Shown here in pieces: positions 27,280-35,234 of a stretch of DNA of 64,000 nucleotides. The notes beneath the pieces are model-generated. The model was not told the DNA's origin and searched no databases. It saw only the letters and a list, made by a program, of their open reading frames with translations. The DNA lies in contig NZ_CALPCM010000001.1 in assembly GCF_943193015.1 (NCBI RefSeq), positions 196,613 through 260,612 of the forward strand, given 5' to 3'. How positions within the stretch are numbered: the first letter of the stretch is position 1; every line of letters starts with the position of its first letter. The stretch is from Hominisplanchenecus_A murintestinalis (lineage in GTDB: Bacteria; Bacillota; Clostridia; Lachnospirales; Lachnospiraceae). Made by a program: the position numbers and the translations under genes.

Positions 27280-27422
27280 GTAACAGTTCAGCCCAGGACT
27301 TTGCACTTGCTGCAAAGTCTGTAAGAATACGTAAATTCAGCCAGAGAATCCAGCCCTTTGCGGTCAGCAAACTTTACATGGGCTGGATTCCGTAACAGTG
27401 AGGCCGTAGGCTGAACTGTTAC
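27280..27422. mobile_element. MITE-like element with 14-bp inverted ends and 8-bp direct repeats
   Basis: The 143-bp element begins GTAACAGTTCAGCC and ends with its exact complement. It is flanked by the direct repeat GATTTTTC (27272-27279 and 27423-27430), as expected for a target-site duplication. Inside are nested inverted repeats: GACTTTGCA/TGCAAAGTC and GAATCCAGCCC/GGGCTGGATTC. The last 33 bp (27391-27423) form a compact palindrome also found at 55321-55351. It encodes no protein. The rest of this ~360-bp gap between ptuA and the next gene shows no other clear feature. Confidence 0.7.
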
Positions 27423-27497
27423 GATTTTTCTGTTCTGTCTGCAAAAAGAGGATTCCGGAACAATCTTACATTCCGGAATCCAATAGTATATTCCATA

Positions 27498-28250
27498 TTA
27501 ATCTATCTCAAAAACTTTTGTGTATTTATAAGGCAGCTCTGAATAAGATTTCCCGTACATGGATCCTGTGTTTTTCCAGAACGACTCCCTTTCCGGGTCA
27601 TATACCTTCCCTTTGATTTCCACCCAGCAGTGCTCATTGAAATGGTTTTTGTATTGATCCAGGGCGCGCCCTACTACGATTTTAGCATCATATCCCAGGC
27701 ATCTGGCTAAAAATGCAAATGCGCAAGAATAGCTAAAACAGTTTCCACCACGTATCTTCAGCATATTACTGGCATATGCCACATCCCAGCCGTTGTATTT
27801 GGTGTCTTCCGAAGGATATGGAGAAACAGGAAGATAATGGCAGCGTAATAACCATTTGTAACATGTCCTTAATTTCTGGGAGCGAGTCATTTTCTTTTTG
27901 GTAATCTTGGCAATTATTTTTTTATAAAGCCGTTCCACAGCTTCCCGCCTTCCGCACCGATAAATTCCCTTCGAATCAATCCTCCGGGAGTTTACAATTT
28001 GATTCGTTACCATCCGGCCGTCTGATTTTCTAAAAAAACGTTTTGTTCTTCCGAAGCTGACCCATCCTTTTTGCTTTTTTCCATTTTTGTAAAAGTAATA
28101 ATACCTTCCTTTTTTCTGCAAACCGTTCTTCTGACGGGAGATTTTCGACGCTGCCTCTGTTCGGATAGGTCTTTCACATAGACTGCTGACACAAAGCATC
28201 AAAATAATTGCAGTCATTAAAATCCATCTCTTATTTTCTGCACTCTTCAT
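27498..28250 (-). CDS. Secreted transglutaminase-like protein with a wall-binding repeat
   Basis: This ~250-residue exported protein has a signal peptide (basic start, hydrophobic WILMTAIILMLCVSSLC, cleavage near TEAAS), one or two choline/glucan-binding-like repeats (GRYYYFYKNGKKQKGWV), and a transglutaminase-like domain. The triad fits Cys in GGNCFSYSCAF, His in NEHCWVEI and Asp in VYDPE. Such domains in Clostridia often act as wall-associated cysteine peptidases or cross-linkers; its substrate is unknown. The start at 28250 follows GGAAAG; 28268 is an alternative. It lies in the accessory stretch between the Septu genes and the purine permease. Confidence 0.8.
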   Translation of the reverse strand: MKSAENKRWILMTAIILMLCVSSLCERPIRTEAASKISRQKNGLQKKGRYYYFYKNGKKQKGWVSFGRTKRFFRKSDGRMVTNQIVNSRRIDSKGIYRCGRREAVERLYKKIIAKITKKKMTRSQKLRTCYKWLLRCHYLPVSPYPSEDTKYNGWDVAYASNMLKIRGGNCFSYSCAFAFLARCLGYDAKIVVGRALDQYKNHFNEHCWVEIKGKVYDPERESFWKNTGSMYGKSYSELPYKYTKVFEID

Positions 28251-28422
28251 TTTTTCTTTCCAAATCATATTTTTTCTTTCTAAATCACATTTTACTACTA
28301 TTTGTATGTTGAATAACGCGAAATTGTTCTATATAGCAGAATATTAACATGAAACAGAAAAGATAGCAAGGAGTTTAGTAATATTAATATAATTTTAATT
28401 AAATGCAGTATCTGTTGGAATT

Positions 28423-28854
28423 TTAATCGCATCGTTTCATCTTTCTTTTTCCGGCAATTTCTGCTTTTGACTGCATTTCGAGGCGATAGGGCGTTACGCC
28501 GTCCATGGGCTTCAAGATTCCATAAAAGCCGGAAAGGATTCGCAGATGTTTCTGAATATATTCGTATTGACTTTCTTCAAAAACTGCCGGAGCCATGTAC
28601 TGGTACTGGATTCCTTCATAAGATAAAATCGCCGGGGTTAGCCCCCGGCGAAGCTCCATCTTTGCAAGGCGCTGAACATTCAGCTCTGCAATTTTTTCAT
28701 TACAGTCCCAGAGTTTCCGGGACTCTTCAAAAGACAGCGTCTTCATCCACCGCATAATCTCTTCCGCATTGTCCAGAAAGACCGGAAGTCCCAGCGGCAC
28801 GAGCGTGTCCGTATCTTCCTTCATTTTTTTTGCCGGGGAAATAATCAGCCTCAT
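28423..28854 (-). pseudogene. yaaA: Truncated YaaA-family (peroxide stress) gene
   Basis: The first ~137 residues are clear YaaA/DUF328: the start MRLIISPAKKMKEDTD, the central LSYEGIQYQYMAP and LSGFYGILKPMDGVTPYRLEMQ. YaaA proteins are normally about 245-260 residues, but this frame stops after 143 with a basic tail (KRKMKRCD). The expected C-terminal half is not found in any frame of the AT-rich sequence that follows (28269-28422), so this is a deletion rather than a point frameshift. In other bacteria YaaA limits free iron under peroxide stress. It lies 2 bp after the wall-binding gene. Confidence 0.8.
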
Positions 28855-28856
28855 CG

Positions 28857-30272
28857 TTAAAGCCGTCCCAGCGCATCATTCATTTCCCGTGTATACCTGC
28901 TTTTGTAAGTCGGGAACTTACTGATACGGTACTTATAAAGCTTTTTGATAAAATCTTCATTCGTAGTTGTGTTTTTAATCTTTGCATCGCGCACTGCCAT
29001 GGCTGCCGTTCCTGCACCATGCTGGATAGAATAACTGAATACAGTGCCGCGCACGACATATGGCCGGTTGGAAATGTCGATTCCCCACGCCTGAAGCTGT
29101 CTTTCTACAGGAGAATAATATTCCTGCATCGCAAACGCGTCCTGATAATTCTTAAATACGAACGGATACGTTTCGTAAATAGAAGTCCATGCTTTGTAAA
29201 ATTTCTGATTATTCAGAAGTTTTGTCTGATATTTTGACGTATTGCTCCATTTTGCGTAAGGCTCAAATGCCTTAAATACTACGGGATCTTTTCCATAGCA
29301 ATATTTTACCAGAGGAATCAGGGAGTACCGCCTGTCAAATTGATACTTTCCGCAGGCATTACCGTTGTCGCCGCCTACCTGGCCGTAGCCTTCGATTCCT
29401 GACTCATACAGGGTAAAAAACAGCATATCATCAGGAGTTCCCGAACTGCTGGCAATCTTAGTACAAATTCCATTTGCATTGATAGAATAAGCTACATTGT
29501 CAACGGTCACTACTTTGCTCTTCTGCATTACGCCGGCTTCATCAAAATAGTAAAGCCGGCCGCCAATGGAACCCATGCCTTTCGCAAGAGCTCCTGTCTT
29601 CCGCGTACAATAATATTTATTTCCCTGGTATGTACGCCATCCTTTCAGCAATGCGCCGCTGGGACTATTGAATAAGTACGACTGTCCGTCAATATCACGG
29701 ATGCCGGTATAAACGCCCTCTCCCGTTGTGGCATAATATTTCTTATTACCAACACTGAACCATCCGAGTTTCAGCTTTCCGTTTTTTTCCGACAGATAAA
29801 AACGTTTCCTGTTCAGCTTCTGCCATCCTTTCAACGCAGCGCCGTACTGTTTTCTTCCGGTAGAAAAATAATAGTAATTCCCATTAATGACTTTCCACTT
29901 TAACAGCATTACGCCGTTTTCATCCAGATAATACTTTTTTCCTTTTAATTTCAGCCAGCCTGTGACTTTCTTTCCTTCCGGGGTATAATAATATCTTTTT
30001 CCTTCAATTGTCTGCCAGCCGCCTTTAAAGTTCGGGATTCTCTTCCCGTCTTCTCCGTAGAAATTTTTGCCTTTCCAGCGGTTTATGTATCGTGCTCCAT
30101 TTTTTCCTACGTAATACTGTCCTATCTTTTTGTTCGTGCTGAGCATTCCGGCAGAATTATAATGATAATACTGCCCATTTTCTAATTGCCATCCGGCTTC
30201 TGCTTTTATGGGAAGCATTACCAAAACTGCAAAAAGAACCAGCAGACCAAGTGTGACATTTTTTTTCTTCAT
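28857..30272 (-). CDS. Secreted wall-binding protein with lysozyme-like C-terminal domain
   Basis: This 471-residue protein has a signal peptide (MKKKNVTLGLLVLFAVLVM, cleavage near KAEA), about ten choline/glucan-binding-type repeats of the W-x-x-x-x-G-x-x-Y-Y form (about 28-270), and a C-terminal domain of ~195 residues. The latter begins DDMLFFTLYESGIEGYGQVG and includes NACGKYQFD, a layout like the glutamate-containing start of lysozyme-superfamily or endopeptidase domains. It is probably a surface hydrolase acting on peptidoglycan; the exact activity is inferred. It is transcribed from a consensus promoter, with the truncated yaaA just after it. Confidence 0.75.
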   Translation of the reverse strand: MKKKNVTLGLLVLFAVLVMLPIKAEAGWQLENGQYYHYNSAGMLSTNKKIGQYYVGKNGARYINRWKGKNFYGEDGKRIPNFKGGWQTIEGKRYYYTPEGKKVTGWLKLKGKKYYLDENGVMLLKWKVINGNYYYFSTGRKQYGAALKGWQKLNRKRFYLSEKNGKLKLGWFSVGNKKYYATTGEGVYTGIRDIDGQSYLFNSPSGALLKGWRTYQGNKYYCTRKTGALAKGMGSIGGRLYYFDEAGVMQKSKVVTVDNVAYSINANGICTKIASSSGTPDDMLFFTLYESGIEGYGQVGGDNGNACGKYQFDRRYSLIPLVKYCYGKDPVVFKAFEPYAKWSNTSKYQTKLLNNQKFYKAWTSIYETYPFVFKNYQDAFAMQEYYSPVERQLQAWGIDISNRPYVVRGTVFSYSIQHGAGTAAMAVRDAKIKNTTTNEDFIKKLYKYRISKFPTYKSRYTREMNDALGRL

Positions 30273-30328
30273 AAATAATACCTCATCACTTTTTTGGAAT
30301 GTTACGGAATTATTAAGATTCTGAAGTT

Positions 30329-30357
30329 ATTATAAGGCACTGTATCATATTTGTCAA
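30329..30357 (-). promoter_or_regulatory. Consensus sigma-A promoter of the wall-binding protein gene
   Basis: On the minus strand, TTGACA (complement of 30352-30357) and TATAAT (complement of 30329-30334) are separated by 17 bp. It gives a leader of about 50 nt. Confidence 0.85.
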
Positions 30358-30420
30358 TTTGAACAGTGAAAAAAATTTTAGCGAAATACTGGAAAACGCT
30401 GAAAATCCTTTACAAGCTTT

Positions 30421-30458
30421 TTAAACCGCAGATATCCGGGAGGACACCTGCGGCTTAA
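30421..30458 (-). terminator. Terminator of the purine permease gene
   Basis: CCGCAG and CTGCGG (arms at 30426-30431 and 30448-30453), extended by flanking TTAA/TTAA pairs, form a hairpin just after the permease stop, followed on the minus strand by TTTAAAAAG. Confidence 0.55.
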
Positions 30459-30481
30459 AATTTACCTGTATTTTTACATTT

Positions 30482-31858
30482 TTATAACAGGAAATATTTT
30501 AAAATAAACAGAATAGTTAAAATATACATCACAATGCTTAATTTGTCTTTTTTCCCTGAAAGCAGGTTGATAATCACATAGGAAATGATTCCCATGGAAA
30601 TCCCCTCGGAAATACTGTAGAAGAAAGGCATTGCAGCGATACAGATGAATGCCGGGATTCCTTCGCTTGCGTCTTCAAAGTTAATTTTCATCACATTGCC
30701 CAGCATATAAAACCCTACGATAATCAGAGCCGGAGCCGTCGCAAAGGATGGAATTGCCAGGAAAATCGGTGAAAGCAGCAGGGACAGTGCAAAAAGAACA
30801 GCCGTAGTCACTGCTGTAAGGCCTGTCCGCCCCCCTTCTGCAACGCCGGAAGCGCTCTCAACAAAGGTTGTTACTGTAGAAGTACCAAGTACCGCGCCTG
30901 CCGTAGTTCCTACTGCATCTGCCAACAGCGCGCCTTTGATTTTTGGAAGCTTTCCGTCTTTATCCAGCATACCTGCCTTTGTGGATACGCCAACCAGAGT
31001 TCCCAATGTATCGAACAAATCAACGAACAGAAATGCAAATACAATAACCAGCAGCTCCAGCACGGGGATTCCCGTAAAGTGGAACTTCGCAAACAGCGGG
31101 GAAAGGCTCGGGATAGAAATGCCGCCGCTGAAATCCGGAAGCAGCGAGTAAAAACCGATGTCCGGATTCGGAACGTATACGCCTGCGAACTGGCAGATGA
31201 TTCCGAGCGCCCAGGTAATCAAGATTCCCCACAAAATATTTCCTTTTACATTCCTCACTACCAGAATGGCTGTAATAATCACGCCAATAATGGCCAGAAG
31301 AACGGTGATTCCCACGTCGCTAAACGCGCCAGCGCCATCATTGAGCCCCTGGAATCCTTCTAATGAAAACAGGGACAGCAAGGTACTGCCGCCGATAACA
31401 ACCTTTGCATTCTGGAGCCCGATAAACGCGATAAACAGACCAATGCCAACGCTTACGGCATGTTTCAGTGTCATCGGAATAGCGTTGAAAATCGCCTCGC
31501 GCACGTTGAAACATGATAAGAAAATAAAAATAACGCCCTCAATAAATACAGCTGCCAGTGCAATCTGCCAGGAATATCCATACTGGAGAACAACGGTATA
31601 TGCGAAGTACGCATTCAGCCCCATCCCCGGCGCCAGTGCAAACGGATAATTTGAAAAGATTGCCATAAGCATGGTTCCCAGGAAGGACGCCACAGCGGTT
31701 GCCGTAAATACGGCGCCTCTATCCATTCCTGCCGCTGACAGAATGTTCGGATTTACTGCCAGAATATACGCCATAGTCATAAAAGTAGTAACCCCGGCAA
31801 GGATTTCCGTTTTAACATCTGTGTTATGCTCTTTGAGCTTAAACAGTTTTTCAAACAT
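30482..31858 (-). CDS. NCS2-family purine permease (AzgA-like)
   Basis: This 458-residue polytopic inner-membrane protein probably imports guanine, hypoxanthine or adenine. It shows the AzgA-type N-terminus (EILAGVTTFMTMAYILAVNP), APGMGLNAYFAY, VDLFDTLGTLVGV and the ESASGVAEGGRTGLTAV motif, with 12-14 hydrophobic segments. Upstream is a promoter (TTTACA, 17 bp, TAAAAT at 31949-31977) and a stem-loop leader. I looked for a purine riboswitch in the leader and found none. The exact base specificity is not readable. Confidence 0.93.
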   Translation of the reverse strand: MFEKLFKLKEHNTDVKTEILAGVTTFMTMAYILAVNPNILSAAGMDRGAVFTATAVASFLGTMLMAIFSNYPFALAPGMGLNAYFAYTVVLQYGYSWQIALAAVFIEGVIFIFLSCFNVREAIFNAIPMTLKHAVSVGIGLFIAFIGLQNAKVVIGGSTLLSLFSLEGFQGLNDGAGAFSDVGITVLLAIIGVIITAILVVRNVKGNILWGILITWALGIICQFAGVYVPNPDIGFYSLLPDFSGGISIPSLSPLFAKFHFTGIPVLELLVIVFAFLFVDLFDTLGTLVGVSTKAGMLDKDGKLPKIKGALLADAVGTTAGAVLGTSTVTTFVESASGVAEGGRTGLTAVTTAVLFALSLLLSPIFLAIPSFATAPALIIVGFYMLGNVMKINFEDASEGIPAFICIAAMPFFYSISEGISMGIISYVIINLLSGKKDKLSIVMYILTILFILKYFLL

Positions 31859-31881
31859 TTATTTTCCTCCTAAGTACTTTG

Positions 31882-31926
31882 CTGCAGTCATGCCCTGTGC
31901 GGATTTCCGTCAGCAGCAGACTGCAG
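31882..31926 (-). promoter_or_regulatory. Stem-loop in the leader of the purine permease gene
   Basis: CTGCAGTC (complement of 31919-31926) and GACTGCAG (complement of 31882-31889) form a perfect 8-bp stem enclosing about 29 nt, which include a small inner CGGA/TCCG hairpin. It lies just after the promoter (31949-31977) and before the AGGAGG site. Its role is unknown; it matches no purine riboswitch pattern. Confidence 0.35.
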
Positions 31927-31993
31927 AGTTTATTTTTTCTACCTTAAAATTTTATCAAATTTTTATATTTTTGTAAATAAGAATTTTTAATCA

Positions 31994-33463
31994 TTAGATA
32001 ATGATGCATACCAGACCTCCGTTTGTCTCATTTACAATCTTTTTCATCGTATCCTGCAGCTTCACCTGGCTTTCTTCGCCAATCCGTGAGAGTTTCGTGC
32101 GGATGCCGTCATCCACCAGCTGTTCGATGGACTTTCCAAAGATGTTTGTATCCCAGATGCCCTGTTCACCCTTGCTTGTTTCTTTAATGTAGGCGATTAA
32201 GTCTTCCGCCTGCTGCTCGCTGCCTACGATCGGTGCAATTTCCGTTTCGATATCTGCGCGTATCAGATGTATAGACGGGCTTGCCGCTTTGATTTTCACA
32301 CCAAATTTACTGCCCTGCTTGATGACCGTCGGTTCTTCAAGGGCGATTTCATCCTTCCTCGGCGTAATCACCCCATACCCGCTGCCCCGGACTGCTTCGA
32401 TTGCCGTCGACACTCCTTCATACTCTTTTTTCAGTGCAGAAAGGTCACGAATCATAGAAATCAACTGATACTCGCCCTCGATGGGGACGCCCGACATCTC
32501 GCTGAGCATCTCATAATAGTATGTATCGTCAATCTCAATTTGTATCCGTGCGGTACCGCTCGAAAGTTCTACTCCGTCAAGCTTCATTTTTTTTGCAAAT
32601 TTATTCTCGAATTGTACAGAATCTGCAGAAATATCGCGGATATGCTGCTGGTTCTTAAGCAGTTCACGTATCCCTTCAAGGAGAGACTCTTTGATTTCAT
32701 GGTCTGCCGGAAGTGTTTCCACCCATTTCGGCACATAAAATTCCATTTTCACCAGCGGAAATTCATATAATATCCGCTCCAAAATCCTGTGGATATCATC
32801 TTTGCGGAGCTGTTCGCAGTTCACGGCCAGGGCGCTCACCTGGAACTCTGACTCCAGGTAATTCAATACCCTCTTTGCCTCATCTCCGTATGGTTTTTGG
32901 GAATTTACCAGAACCACAAAGGGTTTTCCTGATTTTTGCAGCTCGGTAATTGCCCTGCGCTCCGCTTCCATGAAGTTCTCTCTTGGCAGTTCTCCGAAAC
33001 TCCCGTCACAAGTTACCACAACACCTACGGTAGAGTGGTCACGGATTACTTTTTCCGTGCCGATTTTTGCTGCCTCGGAAAACGGTATTTCTTTATCTGA
33101 CCACGGTGTTTTTACCATCCTCTGTTCCGATTCATCATCTACCCCGGAAGCCCCCTCTACGATGTAACCCACACAGTCTACCAGACGTACTTTCATTTCC
33201 AGTTCCTCAGATAGCATCAGCCGCGCCGCGTTTTTCGGGACAAACTTTGGCTCTACCGTTGTAATGGTTTTTCCTTTCCCGCTGGTAGGCATTTCATCTG
33301 TCGCGATTCTTTTTTCATTCTCGGCCAGGTTCGGGAGCACCATTTCTTCCATGAATCTTCGGATAAAAGTGGATTTTCCTGTTCTCACGGGTCCCACCAC
33401 GCCCAGAAAAATCTCCCCGCCTGTCCTTGCCTGTATGTCCTTGTATAAATTAAATTCTTCCAT
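31994..33463 (-). CDS. spoIVA: Stage IV sporulation protein A
   Basis: SpoIVA is the ATPase that polymerises around the forespore and forms the basement layer of the spore coat. The 489-residue product starts EFNLYKDIQARTGGEIFLGVVGPVRTGKSTF with a Walker A GPVRTGKS, has the TKEE-type DEMPTSGKGKTITTVEPKF switch region, VDCVGYIVEGA, and the C-terminal end LVCIII expected for the family. It is monocistronic; a probable sigma-E promoter lies upstream. It confirms a spore-forming host. Confidence 0.97.
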   Translation of the reverse strand: MEEFNLYKDIQARTGGEIFLGVVGPVRTGKSTFIRRFMEEMVLPNLAENEKRIATDEMPTSGKGKTITTVEPKFVPKNAARLMLSEELEMKVRLVDCVGYIVEGASGVDDESEQRMVKTPWSDKEIPFSEAAKIGTEKVIRDHSTVGVVVTCDGSFGELPRENFMEAERRAITELQKSGKPFVVLVNSQKPYGDEAKRVLNYLESEFQVSALAVNCEQLRKDDIHRILERILYEFPLVKMEFYVPKWVETLPADHEIKESLLEGIRELLKNQQHIRDISADSVQFENKFAKKMKLDGVELSSGTARIQIEIDDTYYYEMLSEMSGVPIEGEYQLISMIRDLSALKKEYEGVSTAIEAVRGSGYGVITPRKDEIALEEPTVIKQGSKFGVKIKAASPSIHLIRADIETEIAPIVGSEQQAEDLIAYIKETSKGEQGIWDTNIFGKSIEQLVDDGIRTKLSRIGEESQVKLQDTMKKIVNETNGGLVCIII

Positions 33464-33470
33464 AAAGATT

Positions 33471-33519
33471 CCCCCTCGCTGTACTGATACAATATATGAC
33501 GCGAGGGGGACGTTTATAC
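33471..33519 (-). promoter_or_regulatory. Probable sigma-E promoter and inverted repeat before spoIVA
   Basis: On the minus strand GTATAA (complement of 33514-33519) and CATATATT (complement of 33491-33498) are spaced by 15 bp, close to the mother-cell sigma-E pattern. A perfect 9-bp inverted repeat, CCCCCTCGC/GCGAGGGGG (33471-33479 and 33501-33509), flanks the -10 box. Its downstream arm contains the spoIVA Shine-Dalgarno (GAGGGGG, 7 nt before the ATG), so a longer transcript could hide it. Confidence 0.55.
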
Positions 33520-33538
33520 ATAAGAATCGGTTTTCATT

Positions 33539-35224
33539 TTACCTGTGATTATGCAGCAATTCATGCTCTTTCCCTTTCAGAAAGCCTTCATACAAGGAAG
33601 TAATCATCGGATTTTCATTACACTTTTTCACAACCGATACGCTGTCCGCATTGTAGATACCCTGCGTTCTGGCGTTTTTTGTCCGCTCTCCCGCCAGGCG
33701 CGGCTGTCCGCCTCCCATAATGCAGCCTCTGCGGCATGCCATGATTTCGATCAGGTGGTATTCTTTCTCGCCGCTTTGCACCTGTTCCATGACTTTCTTT
33801 GCATTTGCCAGCCCGCTGGCTACGCACACCTTGATTTCCATTCCCTCATAAGGAACAGAAAATTCCCGGATAAATCCTTCACGCCGCACTCCGCATTCTG
33901 CGATTTCTTCCAGAGTCGCCTTATCATGATCGGGCGCCAGCCTCCTGATAACTGCTTCTGTCACCCCACCGGTTACCCCAAAGATAACTCCGCCGCCGGA
34001 ACCAAAGCCAAACGGGATATCGGATGCTTCCGAATCTAAGTCCGCAAAATAAATGCCCGTAGTGCGTATCATTTCTATCAGCTCTGTCGTTGTGATAACG
34101 TAGTCGGTATCCTTCTCGCCCTTTGTATAGCTGTCCGGCCGCTCCGCTTCCATTTTCTTTGCCGTACACGGCATGAAAGAAACCATCACAGTCGTTTTCC
34201 CTTTTCCGTTTTCCGGCTCTCGGAAATATTCTTTGACTACGGCAGACATCATTCCCTGCGGGGAACGGCAGGTCGATACATGTTCTTTGAAATCAGGGAA
34301 TTGGTTGTCCACAAATTTCACCCACGCCGGGCAGCAGGAAGTGAGAAGCGGCAGTTTCCCACCGTTCTTCACGCGGTCAAGGAATTCTGCGGATTCTTCC
34401 ATAATCGTCAAGTCGGCGCTGAACGTCGTATCATACACTTCATCAAATCCCATGCGGTGCAGCACGTTTACGATTTTCCCCATCACGCTCCTGCCCTTCG
34501 GAAGTCCAAAAGCATCGCCCACTGCCACCCGGACTGCCGGAGCTACCTGAGCTACCACGCGCACATTCGGGTCTGCCAGCGCATCCCATACCGCGTCTTT
34601 ATCGGACTTGATGCTGATAGCCCCTGTCGGGCAGAATACACGGCACTGTCCGCAGTTCACACATTCCGTGGTGGCGATTGGCCGTTCAAAAGCAGTCATA
34701 ACCATCGCGTCAGAGCCGCGGTTCGCGAACCCGAGTATGCCGACTCCCTGCAGTTCCTCACAGACGCGCACACAGTTCCCGCATAGTATACACTTATTCG
34801 GGTCGCGTACGATGGATGGAGAACTGATATCCAAAGGGCGTTTTTCTTTATAATTTTCAAATCTTACATTTGTTACGTTAAAGCGGTGCGCCAGGGTCTG
34901 CAGATTACAGTCGCCGCTCTTCACGCATGTGGTACAGTCCCGGCAGTGCGCCGCAAGCAGCAGCTCAATAATTAATTTTCTGTATTTTTTCAATTTCCCG
35001 GTATTCGTATAAATTACCATACCGTCCCGGGGTTCTTCCGAGCAGGATGCAAACATCCGCCCCCGGTCATCCTCTACCGTGCACAGGCGGCATGCGCCGA
35101 ACGTGGAAAGCTCAGAATGATAGCAGAGTGTCGGAATGTCAATGCCTGCTTTCCGGATAATGGTTAGGACATTTTTTTCATCGGTAAATTCTACTTTTCT
35201 ACCGTCAATTGTAATCGTTCCCAT
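33539..35224 (-). CDS. hydA: [FeFe] hydrogenase catalytic subunit HydA
   Basis: HydA is the catalytic subunit of the trimeric electron-bifurcating hydrogenase, which couples NADH and reduced ferredoxin to H2 (reversible). In order: an N-terminal [2Fe-2S] domain (CYHSELSTFGACRLC), a His-Cys3 cluster (HCRDCTTCVKSGDC), two [4Fe-4S] sites (CILCGNCVRVC; CVNCGQCRVFCP), and the H-cluster motifs TSCCPAWVKF, MPCTAKKMEAERPD and MACRRGCIMGGGQP. The 561-residue length and the HydB and HydC genes directly upstream fit the bifurcating group. It supplies or consumes H2 for the acetyl-CoA pathway nearby. Confidence 0.96.
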   Translation of the reverse strand: MGTITIDGRKVEFTDEKNVLTIIRKAGIDIPTLCYHSELSTFGACRLCTVEDDRGRMFASCSEEPRDGMVIYTNTGKLKKYRKLIIELLLAAHCRDCTTCVKSGDCNLQTLAHRFNVTNVRFENYKEKRPLDISSPSIVRDPNKCILCGNCVRVCEELQGVGILGFANRGSDAMVMTAFERPIATTECVNCGQCRVFCPTGAISIKSDKDAVWDALADPNVRVVAQVAPAVRVAVGDAFGLPKGRSVMGKIVNVLHRMGFDEVYDTTFSADLTIMEESAEFLDRVKNGGKLPLLTSCCPAWVKFVDNQFPDFKEHVSTCRSPQGMMSAVVKEYFREPENGKGKTTVMVSFMPCTAKKMEAERPDSYTKGEKDTDYVITTTELIEMIRTTGIYFADLDSEASDIPFGFGSGGGVIFGVTGGVTEAVIRRLAPDHDKATLEEIAECGVRREGFIREFSVPYEGMEIKVCVASGLANAKKVMEQVQSGEKEYHLIEIMACRRGCIMGGGQPRLAGERTKNARTQGIYNADSVSVVKKCNENPMITSLYEGFLKGKEHELLHNHR

Positions 35225-35234
35225 ATTCGCCCTC

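Noticed and set aside
31859..31993. Purine riboswitch before the NCS2 permease
   Set aside because: The conserved junction and loop sequences of purine riboswitches are absent; only a simple 8-bp stem is seen.
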